Positions 7,728 to 8,566 of a stretch of DNA of 8,566 nucleotides are shown one piece after another. The stretch's first letter is position 1; each line of letters opens with the position of its first letter. Origin of the DNA: an uncultured Campylobacter sp. (GTDB taxonomy: Bacteria; Campylobacterota; Campylobacteria; Campylobacterales; Campylobacteraceae); contig NZ_CALACG010000199.1 in NCBI RefSeq assembly GCF_937890585.1, forward strand, positions 1 to 8,566, read 5' to 3'. The position numbers and the translations under genes are program-made. Below the pieces are notes generated by a model. It ran no database searches, was not told the DNA's origin, and saw only the letters and a program-made list of their open reading frames with translations.

Positions 7728-7731
7728 AAAT

Positions 7732-8283
7732 ATGTGGGAGAGTCTAAAAGAGCTAGTTCAAACCGTCCGCGAGAAAGACCCGTCAGTCCATGACTGCTGC
7801 TTTTTGGCGATACTTATCAACACGCCAGGTATTCACGCGGTCTTTTTTCATAAAATTTCACATTTTTTATATCAAAAAAAGTGGTTTTTTCTAGCTAGAC
7901 TCATCTCACAAATCGCAAGAATTCTAACAGGCATCGAGATCCACCCAGGGGCGAAGATCGGTAGGAGATTTTTCATAGATCACGGCATGGGCGTGGTTAT
8001 CGGCGAGACAGCTGAGGTCGGTGATGATGTGATGATGTATCATCAAGTGACACTTGGAGGCACTGGCAAAGAGTGTGGCAAGCGCCATCCGACCATTAAA
8101 AATGGCGTGACTATCGCCGCTGGCTCAAAGATACTTGGAGCCATAACGATCGGTGAAAATGCCAAGATCGGCGCAAACTCGGTCGTGCTAAAAAACGTCC
8201 TAGCAAACGCAACAGTCGTTGGCATACCAGCAAGGGTTGTCAGGGTAAATGGGACGAAATTTGAGCCAGAGTTTATCATCTAG
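7732..8283 (+). CDS. cysE: Serine O-acetyltransferase, short form
   Basis: CysE transfers acetyl from acetyl-CoA to L-serine, giving O-acetylserine, the substrate of CysK. A shortened N-terminal helical region (about residues 1-66) is followed by a left-handed beta-helix of hexapeptide repeats. The latter shows [11 protein letters not shown] (67-77), [17 protein letters not shown] with catalytic-type H84, [15 protein letters not shown] with H119, and GIPARVV near the end. At 183 residues it lacks much of the N-terminal domain of the 273-residue E. coli enzyme, as is common in epsilonproteobacteria and Gram-positives. The last two residues are isoleucines. A C-terminal isoleucine is what inserts into the CysK active site in the cysteine synthase complex. 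It starts 4 bases after the cysK stop, with GGAG at 7719-7722 inside cysK, so the two are probably cotranscribed and coupled. Confidence 0.95.
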   Translation: MWESLKELVQTVREKDPSVHDCCFLAILINTPGIHAVFFHKISHFLYQKKWFFLARLISQIARILTGIEIHPGAKIGRRFFIDHGMGVVIGETAEVGDDVMMYHQVTLGGTGKECGKRHPTIKNGVTIAAGSKILGAITIGENAKIGANSVVLKNVLANATVVGIPARVVRVNGTKFEPEFII

Positions 8284-8310
8284 AAGCCAAATTTGATCTC
8301 CCAGCGCAGC

Positions 8311-8315
8311 AAGGA
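8311..8315 (+). promoter_or_regulatory. Ribosome binding site of the small membrane protein gene
   Basis: AAGGA sits 8 bases before the ATG at 8324. It is a good Shine-Dalgarno match at good spacing and is the main reason to treat the short downstream frame as a real gene. Confidence 0.6.
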
Positions 8316-8323
8316 AAGCTAAA

Positions 8324-8518
8324 ATGCAAATTTTTGATACGGCAAATTTACTATCCACTATGCTGCCAGCGTTTTTTAGCTTTGCGCTACCTATTGTAAT
8401 ATTTGTAATTTTAGTAAATTTGATAACAAAATTTATCAGACGAAAGCTGCGCCAAAAATCTTACGTAAAATTTAACCAAAGAAATATAACTGATACGTTT
8501 AATGCAAGCTTTTGCTGA
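8324..8518 (+). CDS. Small single-pass membrane protein of unknown function
   Basis: I do not recognise this 64-residue protein. Residues about 13-35 (LPAFFSFALPIVIFVILVNL and neighbours) form one strongly hydrophobic helix. It is followed directly by KFIRRKLRQK, which predicts an N-out, C-in orientation by the positive-inside rule. The remaining tail up to the closing NASFC is polar and has no motif. The frame is closed upstream by a stop at 8294-8296, so the ATG at 8324 is the natural start. It begins 40 bases after cysE with no terminator between, so it may be transcribed with cysE. The tail overlaps another open frame starting near 8490, so this could instead be the N-terminal anchor of a longer protein broken by a frameshift. 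Confidence 0.5.
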   Translation: MQIFDTANLLSTMLPAFFSFALPIVIFVILVNLITKFIRRKLRQKSYVKFNQRNITDTFNASFC

Positions 8519-8566
8519 GGGCATGGCTTATGAAAAAAGAGTGCCGATAAAAGAGGATGTCTATTG
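8502..8566 (+). CDS. Start of an unknown open frame running off the window (3' partial)
   Basis: From the ATG at 8502 the frame is open to the window end (21 full codons, MQAFAEGMAYEK and onward). The nearest upstream stop in this frame is at 8487-8489. A second in-frame ATG is at 8523, with GAGGG at 8517-8521 too close to serve it well, and no good ribosome binding site precedes 8502. The first 17 bases overlap the end of the small membrane protein gene. Too little is visible to name a family. It may be a separate gene with a weakly marked start, or the continuation of the membrane protein after a frameshift. Confidence 0.3.
   Translation, partial: MQAFAEGMAYEKRVPIKEDVY

Overview
The window looks like chromosome from an epsilonproteobacterium, most likely a Campylobacter of the C. 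concisus/curvus/showae type. The grounds are the protein families (a MagIII-type glycosylase, a short CysE, a compact Mfd next to folC), the AT-rich but not extreme composition, and the very frequent AAATTT hexamer. The species assignment is inference from recognition, not from a search. All genes lie on the + strand.

Region 1 (2-6728) is a tightly packed run of five genes that overlap end to start: a diguanylate cyclase cut by the left window edge, folC (folate polyglutamylation), mfd (transcription-repair coupling factor), a DUF815-family ATPase, and a MagIII-like 3-methyladenine DNA glycosylase. Overlaps of 4, 20, 4 and 4 bases imply one transcript with translational coupling. Two of the five are DNA repair genes, with an uncharacterised AAA-type ATPase between them.

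Region 2 (6729-6821) is the only real intergenic gap before the right end. It is AT-rich, holds the likely promoter and strong ribosome binding site of cysK, and contains two small repeat patterns. No convincing terminator is visible.

Region 3 (6822-8283) is a cysteine synthesis pair. CysE makes O-acetylserine from serine and acetyl-CoA, and CysK replaces the acetate with sulfide to give cysteine. They are 4 bases apart, and CysE ends in isoleucine, as expected if the two form the classical cysteine synthase complex.

Region 4 (8284-8566) holds a small single-pass membrane protein of unknown function and, overlapping its end in another frame, the start of an open frame that leaves the window. 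These may be two genes or one frameshifted gene.

I see no mobile element, CRISPR array, RNA gene or novel defence-type system. The most unusual pattern is that synonymous codon choice appears bent to create AAATTT, which occurs about 70 times by hand count.
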